64,000 nucleotides of DNA from Thamnaconus septentrionalis (lineage: Eukaryota; Chordata; Actinopteri; Tetraodontiformes; Monacanthidae). The notes below the pieces were generated by a model, which worked only from the letters and a program-made list of their open reading frames with translations, had not been told where the DNA came from and made no database searches. Positions 34,001 to 46,900 of the stretch are shown here, one piece after another (positions within the stretch are counted from its first letter, which is position 1; each line of letters begins with the position of its first letter). The stretch is from contig CM020512.1 of assembly GCA_009823395.1 (NCBI GenBank), positions 11,447,905-11,511,904 on the forward strand, given 5' to 3'. A program made the translations under genes and the position numbers.

Positions 34001-35974
34001 GGACGAGCACTGTAGCTGTGAGTAGGTTTTCCAGTTTGAAGACATCCAGTCGCGGTACTTGACCTCTGACCTCAGAAAGTGGCTCCGCAGACAGACTGTT
34101 TATAGAGTTGCAAAGTCTTGCGCTCGAAATATTGAGCCGTTTTTGATGGTGCAGGGTATCAAATAATTACGGGGCTTCAGACTTAAAGTACCAGGAAATA
34201 AAAAGTTCCAGCATCTTTAATGAAAATGCACACTGAGTACTGTATATCTGCTTTAAATTTATTATTCTTCATGTTTTAATTCATGGCTGCGCCTTCTCTG
34301 AACCGACGGCTGCATTTGAATTAAAACTTGTCCTGCAGCATTTTGCAGAGAAAATCACCTCTCAATGGAAATATTGCGATTGGAGTCGATGTTTAATTAA
34401 CCGCGGTGCCTTTCACCGTGTTTACCTGTAATGAGGATATTATCAGCTTTCCTATCTCCACTGAACCAAACTCTACCGCTCAGAACAAGAGTGCTTTTCT
34501 GTCGATATGGGGAGCCACATTAAAGTAATTATTTTATTTCCAACACCTGAAGCTGCTGCATGGCTGTTGGGTGAAAGGTGTTTAATACAGGGCGGAGCGC
34601 TGAGGGGGGCAAATCTTCCCATGCTGCTCGGAGGTCTTTCTGACAGATTTAGGATCAAAGCCTCCTCAAAAAAAGGGAGGCAAAGTGTGAACTTTGGGTC
34701 AAAATAATCTGCTTTTCTCCTGAGAGGAAATCCTCCCACTGTGAAGCACCTCCAGACGCGGAGGGCTCAGCGTCTCAGGAGGAGTTAGAGCGAGTTCATA
34801 AATATCCCGGAGAATCTGAAGCCGTCACAGCTGCCGCCGCTGCCGCCTGTGAACCGTGAAACCAGCGAGACTTTGCAGGGGAGAAGTTGAAGCTGCGGCC
34901 GTAACAGTGAAGCAACACGTGAATCCAGAGGTGACAGCAGCTTTATTGGTTTCTGGTCATGTGGACAGAAGCTGCTGCCTGAGGTTGATATTTTTCCTAC
35001 GGCGTTGTTAAAGGATTAGGATAAACTGAGCATAAAAAAACATGACTTCCATGTGAAATGAAGGAGTGCGGTGTCGTGCTGAACTGTGATTCAAACGACC
35101 CTAACCCTTGGCCAAGGCTACCCGCTGGTGCCTGTGGTCAACATCACGATGCTGCATCACTGGCCGGTGGAGAACCGTCAGAATTAAACTGAAGCCTGAA
35201 CCAACCGAGCCAATCAGCAGCATCAGTGGCTTCAGTTCTTTGTTCTTCTTCTATTGAGGAAATGTTCTCCAGCTGCGATCAGACTGGCATCATCTTCCTC
35301 TTCAGGAGTAGGTAGAAACAACACTTTTTTTTTTCTTTTTTTTTTCAGGCTTTGCTCATTCTCGCTGCGTGTGAAGATCAGATGCACTTCTACTGACTTC
35401 CCCAGCAGTTGTGAAGACAGTACTAAAAGTTGCAGGGATAAACAGCTATTTTGTGTCCTGCTGATGAGTCTGTGATTCCCCCTGTGTGCAGAGATACACA
35501 AGTCATTAGTGTTCTTTGCAGGAGCTGCCACGGCGAAGACGCGTCTTCACTTCACTAATCTGACCCTCTAATTTCTGGGAATAAATAAACACGAGGCGAG
35601 TAATAAATATTCATCAGGAAAACCAGTCGTGTGGCGGTGCGAGATGACTCATGGCGAGCAGAAGGGCGAATGCCTGATCAGACCTTTTCAGGCCATTCAC
35701 ATGTAAATACACACAGGCACCATGCACTCAAGTGTTTTTGTCACTCATCAGCGTTGAAGCACAGAAAATGTTCCAGAGGAGCTCTGGTGAGCGCAGCTCT
35801 TTGTCAAGCGTCCAAGCAGGATTGTGGGAGTGTGTTGATGGGGTGGGGAGGGCAAACAAAAAACCCTTCAGCCGCGTTGGAAAAATCTGGATTGAAGTGT
35901 AAACAACTGGAAAGAGGACGAGCCCTGGTATTTTTCTAAAATAGTGACGGAGGAGTTTCACCAGTGCTGTGTAT

Positions 35975-36585
35975 CAGTGATTGTGTCAGTGTGGATGATG
36001 CAGTGAAACAGTGATTGTGTCATCCTGATGATGCAGTGAAACAATGTCACTGTGGATGCTGCAATGTAACAATGTCACTGTGGATGCTGCAATGTAACAG
36101 TGATTGTGTCAGTCTGGATGATGCAGTGAAACAATGTCACTGTGGATGCTGCAATGTAACAATGTCACTGTGGATGCTGCAATGTAACAGTGATTGTGTC
36201 AGTGTGGATGCTGTAGTGAAAACACTGATTGTGTCAGTGTGGACGCTGCAGTTCAACAGTGATTGTGTCAGTCTGGACGCTGCAGTGTAACAGTGGTTAT
36301 GTCAGTGTGGATGCTGCAGCGTAAACATTGTTTGTGTGGATACTGCAGTGTAATAGTGATTGTGTCAGTGTGGATGCTGCAGTGTAACGGGATTGTGTAT
36401 ATGTGGACGCTGCAGTGTTACTATGATTGTGTCAGTGTGGGTGCTGCAGTTCAACAGTGAATATGTCAGTGTGGATGCTGCAGTGTAACAGTGAATATGT
36501 CAGTGTGGATGCTGCAGTGTAACAGTGAATATGTCAGTGTGGATGCTGCAGTGTAACAGTGTCAGTGTGGACGTTGCAGTCAACC
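35975..36585 (+). repeat. 34-bp minisatellite array
   Basis: About 600 bp of imperfect tandem units of roughly 34 bp (core gtcagtgtggatgctgcagt then gtaacagtgat), mixed with a shorter variant containing caatgtcactgtggatgctg. Spurious open frames of Cys-rich repeats arise from it and are not genes. Confidence 0.9.
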
Positions 36586-38054
36586 AGTCTGATCACAGCT
36601 GGACCACATTCCCTCAGTAGACGAAGCACAAAGAACTGAAGCCACTCAAGGTTTTTCTCTGCTCGCTGATTGGCTCTGGACTCGCTGTATTTTGATTCCG
36701 CCTGCCATCGCCACGGGCCACTGAAACTAAGTTGCTGACAGCAACGTTGTTGTTAATGTTGTCACTTTATTGTGCTCCAGACAATGAAACCAACCTCGAA
36801 AGCCTTGTCTGGAGCTGAGTGAGTTTTCCGACACGACTCAGAGAGTCAGCCGAGTCACTTCTGGTAGCCAGCGAAGGAATTCCAGCCATTCCAGTCGAGC
36901 TCGTCAGGCGGTGGCTTTTGACAGCTGACAGACTCGGTTGACTCGGCAGCAGGACCGAATCTTAATCCATCTGCTCCTGTCGGGCGCTAACGAGATTAGA
37001 GACGCTGAGACGAAGTGAGGAGGGACTGGCAGGATTCCTGGCGCTGACTTCAGGCTCCGCCGGCTCATTACGGCCCTGTTTTGGGTCGACGTTTTGGCGG
37101 TGGGAAATGTGAAAGTTGCAGGTACTTCCTGTTCACTCGGCTGCCTGACTGTCACCTCAGAGTAAGAATAACGAGCCTCCACATGTTGAAGAACTGACAG
37201 GAAACAAGGCATCATGTCTTCACGTCAGTCAAAGTTACATTTGTAACTTTGCAGCCTTTAAAAAAATTGTTCGGAAATCTTGTACAAACTAGTGCAACGC
37301 AATCCACTGCCCCCTGCTGGTCACCTGAAACCACTTCAACCTGACAAACTGTGTCTTGTTCTCCTCTCTTGCCAGTGTGAAACATGGACGTAGTGTGAAC
37401 GTCACAGCTTCGTACGTGCCCAGCCAAATGCTCGCTTCAATTGGCTGGTGCGTTCTGATGTGTCGTGGGAGTCACAGAGGCATGATGGGAAGCGGCATGG
37501 TCTAGCCTTGACCACCACCCCCCTTCTGTCAGCCTGCTGTCCTCCGGGCCGTCTCAGTTAGTCACGTAGCTCCGCAACGATGCGTCATTAGCTGTCAACA
37601 ACCTGTAATGATGGCGGGGTGAAGTGCCTGTTAGCTGGAGAACCTCTGAGGGGCCACTTGACGTCACTAGCGGCCGGCCTCACTCACACTCTCAAACACG
37701 TTCTCACACACTGAGAGTGAGAGAGTGTGGCGGTGGGAAAGCAGCACCTGCCACTTGCCCTCAGAACGGCGTCTGCTTCGGCTTTCAGACAGTTTCCTGC
37801 AATGCTCTGAAATGTCCCGCAGAAGGCAGCAGCACTGGTCCAATCTGAAGTGACAATACACATTTTTTTCCCACTGCTATCTCAGAAATGAAGGGAGATA
37901 GAAGTACGAGGAGGAGGTGGAGGAATTGCCCTGTGGTGATTCAAATAAAATATATACAAAGCCGCAACCGTGTGTGAATGTCAAATGAACTAGCTGCACG
38001 TGCTAGCTAACATTAGCTGAACTTGTTCTGGATAAAAGCCGAAATGGTGGAGGG

Positions 38055-38665
38055 TGGCCTTCTGTTACCAGAATTCTGTTGCCTGTCTTTGGTGTTTCCG
38101 AGGGGACAACAATCAGTGACGGACCGGCCTGTAAGACTTTCTGGCTATGTCTCAATCTAACGATGGCGTTGGATGTTCAAATAAGTAAAAACCCTACGTT
38201 AAAAACTGAATATTTTGTGTGAAATTTCAATGCTTAAATTTATACGTCGTGTCTTTGCCAGTACATACCGCTAATTTCAGCTGACTTCCCAGGATCCCAG
38301 GATGCTTTGCAGCAGCACGCAAAGCATCATGGGATACCGAAGGACGCGAAGGACAGTAGCGGGGTATCCTTGGAATCCTAAAAGTAGGGCGCAGTCCGAG
38401 CAAGCATTTGGAGCGTCCTTCAGATTTTCGAGAATTGAGACAAGCTTTTGCGCAGTGCTATGATGCAACTTCCTTTCAAATGCATGCTCCGAAGGATGCA
38501 GACCCTGAATTGAGACACAGCCTCTGTTTATTTTTATTCATCCAATGCCAGTTACAACAAAAACTCAACAGCTGACATATTTTAGCTTTAGTTGTGTGTG
38601 GGAGGTCCATCACTGATAGTTGTCCCCTTGGAAACTCAATTACCTCTTCTGATAACAGAAGGCAA
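38055..38665. repeat. Pair of inverted ~65-bp arms around a MITE
   Basis: The left arm (38,055-38,125) and right arm (38,604-38,665) are inverted copies with small indels. The shared core is GTTTCCRAGGGGACAACWATC followed by AGTGAYGGACC. The arms are about 480 bp apart and the space holds the MITE at 38,143-38,522. They may be the ends of a larger element into which the MITE inserted. Confidence 0.5.
38143..38522. mobile_element. MITE with GGCTRTGTCTCAAT termini
   Basis: A 380-bp element with 14-bp inverted termini differing at one base, flanked on both sides by TCT (possible 3-bp duplication). The interior includes an inverted pair GATGCTTTGC / GCAAAGCATC. It sits between two longer inverted arms (about 38,055-38,125 and 38,604-38,665). 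Confidence 0.6.
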
Positions 38666-41600
38666 CTCTATCCAGCCTAATTGTAACTAGCATTAGCATT
38701 CATTTGGAGCACATTTGTGTCACCTCTGCAGCCACAAGAAATAAGACCACTATGGAGCTTCACAAGTTATATCTTACCAAAATAAAATGGCATATTTCCC
38801 CTTTAACATTTCCTTCTTCCTGCAGCTGAGAGCATTTCCCGTGTCTCTTTCCCTCCAGACCGGCTTGTTTAAAGTCTCCTGCTGCTCTCACAGCCGGTAC
38901 AAGTCATGTTTTCCCGCCCAGGTGAGTGTTGCGCGGTCGAAGCTCCTCGCCACTGCTGATAAACTACCACCTGCGGCGTGGATTTATTCGTGCCAACAGC
39001 CCACCGGGCCTGCAGACCCTTACGCAAGTGCAAAGCCCACAGCTGATCACAGCTCCAATGTAGAAAGTTTTTCCTCTGCAAAAATCTGTTCACCACAACT
39101 AAAAAACCTTTTACTTGTCCAAATAGTGGAAAATAAAGTAAAGGGTTTGAAAAAAGCAAACATTTGGAAGGCTTTAAAGATTATTTTATATTCAACAACA
39201 TTTGTTCAAGTCATCAGTCAAGTCAGACAACGGCATGAACTCTAAACAGTCCCGGTCTGCACACACTTCGTCTAAATATCAGCTTTAGTTCATGGACAAA
39301 TAAAATACATTTTGTGTCATAAAGCACAAAATCGGAAAACAAAAAAAAGATGAACAGCGACATGAAATAAACAGAAAAGGAAGAATTATTAGAAATTGTC
39401 AGAAAAATATTTATTGACCAAAACTTACCAGCTAAACAAACTATAAAACATGAACTAATACAATGCTAACTGTATTAAATGAAGTCAGCTAGACACATGA
39501 AAAACACTTTTCAGCCTTAGGGACATGATGACTTCAACATCCTCGTGTGTGTTGACGCTACAGAGATTAATTAAGAATTAATTGAGAGGACAACCTGCTA
39601 AGCAGACGACAAATTAGAAAATGAAACACGGCTCTCGTCGACATGGATGCTGCGTTTACACTCACACACACACACACACACACACTCACACACAGACACA
39701 CACATCAGGAGCTGAATTAGCCGCAGGCTTTAGGTATTTTTAACCGCTGAATGTTTAAAGCACAGTACAGTTGTTTTTCTGTCTTCAAAAGTGGAAATTA
39801 TGCAGGCGGTCAAATTAATAAATAAAATATAATATAATAAGTAAACAAAGTGGCTGTCAGGAACACAAGTGAGGCAGCAGGTTGCTGCTGATAAACATAA
39901 TTAACTTGTCTGGATGACTGACAGAGGCAAAAACAACATGTGATTGCGTGTCCGATAGTGTGCGTGTGTGTGTGCGCGCGATCGCTTAATTGAGAGGCTG
40001 GAATGACTGTGTGGGAATGTTGCAGTTTGTCTGGGCCGGCGGCCAGCAGCTGAGGGCTTTCCTGAGCTCCAGACAGCCATTAGCCGGCGGGATTAGCTCA
40101 CCGCGGCGTGGATTCTCTCTGTTTGTTCTTCACCCCCTGCTCTGTTTTTTTTTCCCCTGTCATTTCCCACAATCCTCCCTCCCAGCCAGCTCCCTCCCTC
40201 TACCCCCCGTCGTCGTGTTTGGGTACAGGGAGGGGAAAAGCAGGAAGCCGGTGACATGACTGTGAATGGTAAAGACGATTAGCAGCAGAGATGTTTCCAG
40301 CGCGGCTGTGCATTATTCATCATTGGCTAAAGCGAATGAGAATGTGACGTTACATCAGCGACGCCCCGTAAGTCAGCAAACAATCAGCTAATGCGTTCAT
40401 CGCAACGGCCTTGTGGCCTTCATGACGACTGTGTAGCTCGACTTCATGCCGCTTCCTGTAGTCCATCAATCCACATGCACAGGCCGTTAAAACTGAACCC
40501 TTCACATCACTTTCCAAGAGTGAGGTTTTTTTCCCTGTATTTTTTGCTTTATTTTAAAAGGAAGGAAACAGCTCCAGAGACATATGAGCGATGACCCACT
40601 GACAGCAGAAAGTGATTTATCCTAGCCGGATAGCAGTGGCATAAATCACTCGACAGCAAAACAAAACAAAACATTTTATCCCCCATATTTCGTGGCATTT
40701 TTGTGCTTTTTTTTTTTTTTCAAACATCACATGAACCCATGAAACTGTCAGATTTAAAAGCGTTGATCAAGAAGAACCACTCAGCCAGGCGGGTGAATCT
40801 AACCCGAACACGGCTAACCGCTAGCAGCTACAGCATCTCTGCTATCTCCTCCTGTGGAGAGCTCCGACTGTTCATGTGTGACGAGCTCCTATGGAGCTCC
40901 GTGAGAGCCTCGTCTGGCTGCTCACCATTCCACCTGCGCGGTTTTATCGCTAAGCTCCGTCCGAGGACGCCTGTGCTTCTCATTCCGGGAGTCTGATAGC
41001 CGAGCTTCAGCAGGGAAAAAAATCCTGCGGTAAGCAGTTCTCTGAATGTAATTTGTCCGTGAAGAATCGGCAACTTGAGCTGAAGGAAATACGCGAAATA
41101 AACACGGAGCCTTCACACAGATCCTTGCTTTGACTCGTTAAACCACCAGTGAACCAACTGCACTCAGAAGGTGGAGTTTATCTCCTCACAGCGCAACAAA
41201 CCGCTCCAGCCAACCATAGATGTCCTCTGTCTCAATAGCGCCCCCTATACAGGTGTTTGGTCGGTGATCGATTACGCCTCCCTCCTCCGTCCCTTCGGCC
41301 TCGAGGCCGCCTGCTGCGCCTGCTGCTCCTGCGGCTCCGGCTGATGCTGCTGATGCTGCTGGTTGTGATTTATTTAGCATTCGTGCTCCCACTTCCAACA
41401 ATCAAGCACGTCGATCTGAAGCTCTTCTCCCCGCTGCGCGCCTGCGTTCAGTGGCCGTGCAAATCATCTTTTGCGTCGTCTCAAGGCCAAACTAACCTCC
41501 AGGCCGCACTCCTACACGTCTCCCAGGCAGCTTAAAGCGTTTAAAAACAGGTCGATAATCAAGATTCCACTTTTGCCATCATTTCCTCCAAGGCTAAAAA

Positions 41601-42235
41601 ATGTAAAAGTGAGTTTTATAGTTGAACTCGTCTGTGGAGCAACCAACAGATGCATAAGGACGGTAAAGTTCGAAAGATAACTTTTCAAAAAAATCCAATG
41701 AGTCACAGGAAGTGGTGCGTGAACTTGATTGTGGCTATTTGTGGGCTGCCAAGGCTGCAAGAATGTGCGTTTAAATAAAAAACTATTTAAAAAAATTATT
41801 CATGCCCTGCAGTGGCCGTGGAGCATCAAGTCCAGACACGACAAGAAAAACTCACTAGATAATGTGTGTTTCAGATGACCACGGCGGCTCGGTGTAAAAG
41901 ATACAAAACAAGGATTATTCCTGAATAAATCTGAATGGAATGAGGCGAGGTTGGGTCAAAGGACAAGGATGCTGTGCCACTGTTTCAGCAGCAGTAGGAC
42001 AGTTGGAAGTCGACTCCAGTGAGATTTATTCATAGTTTTCTCTCGTTTATTTCTGATTCTGCACGCGTCAACTGAGGTTAATTCCTTTAGCGTTTTGCTG
42101 ATGCCGAAGTCTCGCAAAGGAACCTGGAAGCCGCCGGTATCTGCAGAACCATTCAGCGAGCTCCGAGGAGAAGGAGGTGGTGCTACAGCCAAGGTTTAGC
42201 TGTCCAATAGGACGCTTCACTGGCTGCAGTGGAGG

Positions 42236-42303
42236 TGAACAACAGTGTCCAGCAGACCCCGTGACCCTGAGCTCAGGAAGCAGCGGGTATTGAAAATGGA
42301 TGG
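42236..42303 (-). repeat. Dispersed teleost repeat, short inverted copy 3
   Basis: The reverse complement reads ccattttcaatacccgctgc, then cctgagctcagggtcacggg and gtctgctgga, matching the first 60 bp of the copies at 5,420 and 54,830. Confidence 0.6.
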
Positions 42304-43178
42304 AAGGATACATGGATGTTTCCAAATAATGTTTTTTCTCAACACCGGAAGCCCTCTGGTGGTCAGCCGTAGTAAAGGGTGTGACCTTTGGGGCCAAACA
42401 GGAAACTCAACCCTAAAATGCAGTGTTTTCATATGGATGGTTTGTGTGTGTGCTTTTTATCGGTCAACTTGGTTTTTGATTGGCTCCTTTCACGAGCCTC
42501 GACTCAGTACCGTGACCGTCGCCCGGAGGCTAGCGGACGAACTCTGGCTGCCTATGATGCCATCAGAGCAGGGAGGCACTGAGAACACTTGTCTCTTCAC
42601 TTTTCCAGCATTAAACGCAGCCTGAAAGCTTTTTTCTGTTTCATCATTATGTGTGCGTGTGTGTGTTGGTGTGTGTGCGTGTGTGTGTGTGCGTGTGTGT
42701 GATCAGCTACCGCAGGTCGAAGCTGTTTACAGGTCTTCGGGATGATTTGGTATGTTTTAAACAGCAGCTTCACCGCCTCATATATTTATTCCAGGAAACA
42801 CGCAACAACAACATCAACCACACGGGTGACGATCAATAACGAGCTACGTGCACCTCAGTGCACCTCTGGAGAGCCGGCGTGACCGTTGGAGCTTTTTCAA
42901 ACACAGAAAAAATAAATCCATAACTTCAGCCGTCAATCTGGTGAAAGAGGCTCCACTTCCTGGTTCCTGCCGTGCAGGAAATCAGTGTGTAGTGGCAGGA
43001 GGTTCAAGTGGCTATCGACCCGACGCCATGTGACCGGGACCTTTTAACGCAACAAGTCACCATCTCCTCTAGTCACCACTCTCACCACTAGAGGTTGTGG
43101 TTTTGTGCTGCATTTTCAACAAAACAAACCTGCTCCCTGCAGGTCCTCAGCAGCGAACTTCCACTGAGTAGGTAAGAC

Positions 43179-43330
<152 letters not shown>

Positions 43331-43581
43331 GTATACATTATATATATATGTGTGTCTTGTTTTCGTGTATATCAGAGTGATGTGCATTGCAATCTGTCAA
43401 AATAACAGACAGCCTTCAGATTTTTCTGTCACCATTTAATAAAAAAAAACATCAGTGACAGAAAATATTCGGTTAACATGACCGATATGTATATATACAG
43501 TATATATATATATATTCCAAAATGTGTAGGCGACATTTACAGTGTTGTTGTCAGGTTGCGTTAAGACCGGCAGCACCAGGA

Positions 43582-43624
<43 letters not shown>
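43582..43624 (+). repeat. (GT)n microsatellite
   Basis: About 21 GT units in intergenic DNA. Confidence 0.95.
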
Positions 43625-43625
<1 letters not shown>

Positions 43626-46600
43626 CCCTCTCTGTTCTGCTGCAGCTAATGAGGCTCCTCGCTGAAGACCTGTGGGAACACCGCGGCTCAAGACAAGAAC
43701 ATTTGTTGTGCAAATTCCCCCAGATTGGAGTTGGATTTTTTTTCTCCTCCTCCCGCTGCGCCGGTTTACCTTCCTCCTCCGACTGACCGCCTCGCCACCC
43801 TCAGGCCGGCTTCTCTCTTCTCGTCCCTGCAGAGTCCCGAATGTGTGTGACGCTGCCAAGGGAGCGTCGTGGCTCATTTAGTTGGCGAAGCAAACAACGT
43901 CGTCTGAAGATGTTTTCGGGCCGTAAGTCTCTCTGATCGACCTTGAAAAAAGCTCAAATCTGAATCTGAGTGTGCCTGGACCAATAGCCATCCTCTTCGG
44001 CAGAAGGAGGCGGAGCCGTAGCTGACTGGATGTCTCAGGGCCCGACCAGCCGGAGTCATTGGTATCCAAAACTTTCACATCTTCAATCTCTCTTGTTTGG
44101 AAACAAGCCCCGTATCTGGCTTGGGGGCGTGGTCACTTACCTGAGCAAGCTATTGATCCCCTTTGTGACATCACAGAGAGTTGATTTCCAGGGTGCATGT
44201 CTGTTCAACGTGATGGTGATGATCGGGAAAAAACTGGGAAAGTGAAAAAAAAAATCTCCGTATGGGACTTTTTAAATCATCGGCACTGGCATTTCCTGTT
44301 TCCGCTTTTCAAGGGGAGGTCTTTTTTTTTTTTTTTTCCACCAGAGTTTAACCGGTTTAACTGAGAGACAAGAGGCTTTTCTGTAATCAGATGATTTCTG
44401 TGGTTGATCATCCTGGTATTCACAGCTCAGTGTCGCCCGTCACTGCTTCCTGTCAGCTGACAACCTCCTTCCTCTCTGGGCGTCTGGGGCTCCAGCGTGC
44501 AGCGGTTGGAACGCTGTCGGAACGTGCCGAGGTGTCGGTGTGAGGACGAGCAGCCGTGCCAGTGACAGAACCAGAACAGAGTGATCAGGAGGCTCCTCAG
44601 GTTCTTCCCGGTTAATCCGCTTCGCCGTCTGTAAATCATCTCATTAAACCTCGACAAACTGCTTTCATGGAGGTAAAACCATCAATCTGCGGAGGTTGCG
44701 AAAACATCTGGTTGCAGCGGCGGTCTGTTGGTGACGCAAACGAAGAAGAAGAAAAAAAAAATTCTCCTCTGCTGGTGGCTGATCAAAAGCAGGACGAGCA
44801 CTGTGAAGGTCGGCCGGCAGCTCAGATGGTGTTTTTCAGCACAGCAGGCGATAAAAGGATTCATCTCCCAGCTCAGGATGGAACCTTCTGAGTCAATTTT
44901 GAAGCTCGTCCTCGTATTCTGTGCGAGGCCTCGGTCGCACGGAGGCTGCAGGATTAAATTTCATCAGCAGGGACACTTTTCATTTTCTCTGTTGGGCTCA
45001 TGGATGGTGTCAGTATTAATGATTCAAGTTCCAGTCTGAGGTTCCATTTTCTCCTCCTCCTCTGGCACAAAAAATATCAAAATGCGACCATATTTTATGG
45101 CCAAATTCAGATTGAAGTGAATTTAATGGGCGGAGCGTTTCCCTTTTCTTGGCCCTACCGCCAAATTCTCCCATTAAAAACTGAAAATTGGTCCACAGGC
45201 AAACAGACACTGAGCTTCTGGAAAACTGCCGGCAAATCTTCAGAGTTGATTGTTTGTACGACATCCAGAAAGAAGTTCGACTCAATTTTAAAGTAACATC
45301 CGCATGACTGTAGATTACTTTTTCAACCAGAATTTGAAGGTGAAGAAGATTTTGGCTCTTTTACTTTGTTAACGATTAAACTTCCTCTTCTAAGTCTTCC
45401 GTTCCTGTTCCTAGTGGAGACCTCAGCATCATAGCCTGTCGTGATTCTGACCGCAGAGTGTATCGAATAATAATTATTAATAGATCCATCCATAATAGAT
45501 CCAAACAAATGTAAAATGCATAATAGAGAACACACAGAGAGGCATGAGTGACACATGGAACCCTGTTCTACTGCTCAGCGTTTGGACTGTGGGAGGCAAA
45601 CTTTTAACCTCTGACTCATCGTGACGGTCACCTGTGCACGGTGCAGGAGTTTCCAGGAGTTTTTCTCCAAGTGATCCCTGCGGCTTGAGTAAAGTTTCTT
45701 CTTCTGGGTTTGTCCGATCCCTCCGAGCTCATGGCCGAGGCTAAAAAATGATCGAGGTTTAATGGCAACGTGCTAAACTGTGAAATGAACACAGCGGATG
45801 TTGGTGTTTTTGATGAGACGTCGACGTCTCCCTGAAACCAAGCCTCCAGACCGAGGGACTGAACTCTGGTTCTCCTTGAGCTCCAGCACGTGTTTCCCTG
45901 TTGCTAGGAGACCCAACCTTGGGCCGCAGGCCGTGGAGTACATACGACAAGAATCAGCGACAGATTCACCCAAAAAACCTTGGGAGTCACACTGAGAAGA
46001 GCCAGACTGAAGAGGATTAGAAGAGGATGAAACTGAGGTTCCCGCAGTGTTTGGCTCCACCGGCCAAGCCTCGCACCTCGGAGCCCCGAAACAAACCTCT
46101 CCATCTTATTGTTGTGGGATATTTCCAGCCTGGGTTTTGTACACTCAGAGCTCCACGGTGGGATTTAAACCTGTGGACACGCACCGACGAACATAATGGC
46201 TGCACATTATCCTCCCGCTGTGGCTCGTTTTGATTGGCTGCCGGCAGCTGCACACCTACATACCAGACGGTTCTTTGTAAGCACCCTCATTGTCTTTGGA
46301 GTCTCTCACGTTATTGTGAGAGCATTTCGAGAAGGTCAGATGTGTTTCTGCGGAGTGGCTGGCACGGGTCCCCGTGCACCTGCTGACGCTGTAAAGAAGC
46401 AGGAATTCTCTCAGGTCCGTCTTAGAAAAAAGCCCCTGTACTATTAACCGACCAATCAGCGTGCTTTGCAGAGAACCGGAGCTGTGTCCAGGGTTTAGCT
46501 GTAAGCCAAGTCAGTTGAGTGTTTGTTACGTCAGAGTTTATCGAAAACTTGAATTTACTTACACTCTGATGTCGTTTTTTTCCCCAAACTTTGATGTTGA

Positions 46601-46662
46601 TGGACAGGGACACTTTTTAAGTGTGGTCAGAATGTGTTTAGGCCATTTCAAGTTGGCTTTTC

Positions 46663-46720
46663 AACCCTAACCCTAACCCTCAGACACAACCCTAACCTCA
46701 GACACAACCCTAACCCTAAC
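46663..46720 (+). repeat. Interstitial telomere-like (CCCTAA)n tract
   Basis: Degenerate array of aaccct units: three in a row, then two further groups separated by cagacac. The total is under 60 bp. It matches the vertebrate telomere hexamer TTAGGG on the minus strand. Confidence 0.8.
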
Positions 46721-46900
46721 ACCAGCCACACTTCATGACGGACCGAACCAAACTGAAAATTATAATTCTTTGTGCATGTTTAGCTGCCTAATATGTCCTT
46801 CCAGCCTAATGCGTCCCAGTGTGTTCCCATTACTGAGTGTGAGCATGAATAATAAAGAAAACCTCACTCAAGCCGGCGAGCCAGAGTTTGCAACCTTGGT

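Noticed and set aside
36015..36460. Cys-rich repeat proteins on the plus strand
   Set aside because: They are translations of the 34-bp minisatellite.
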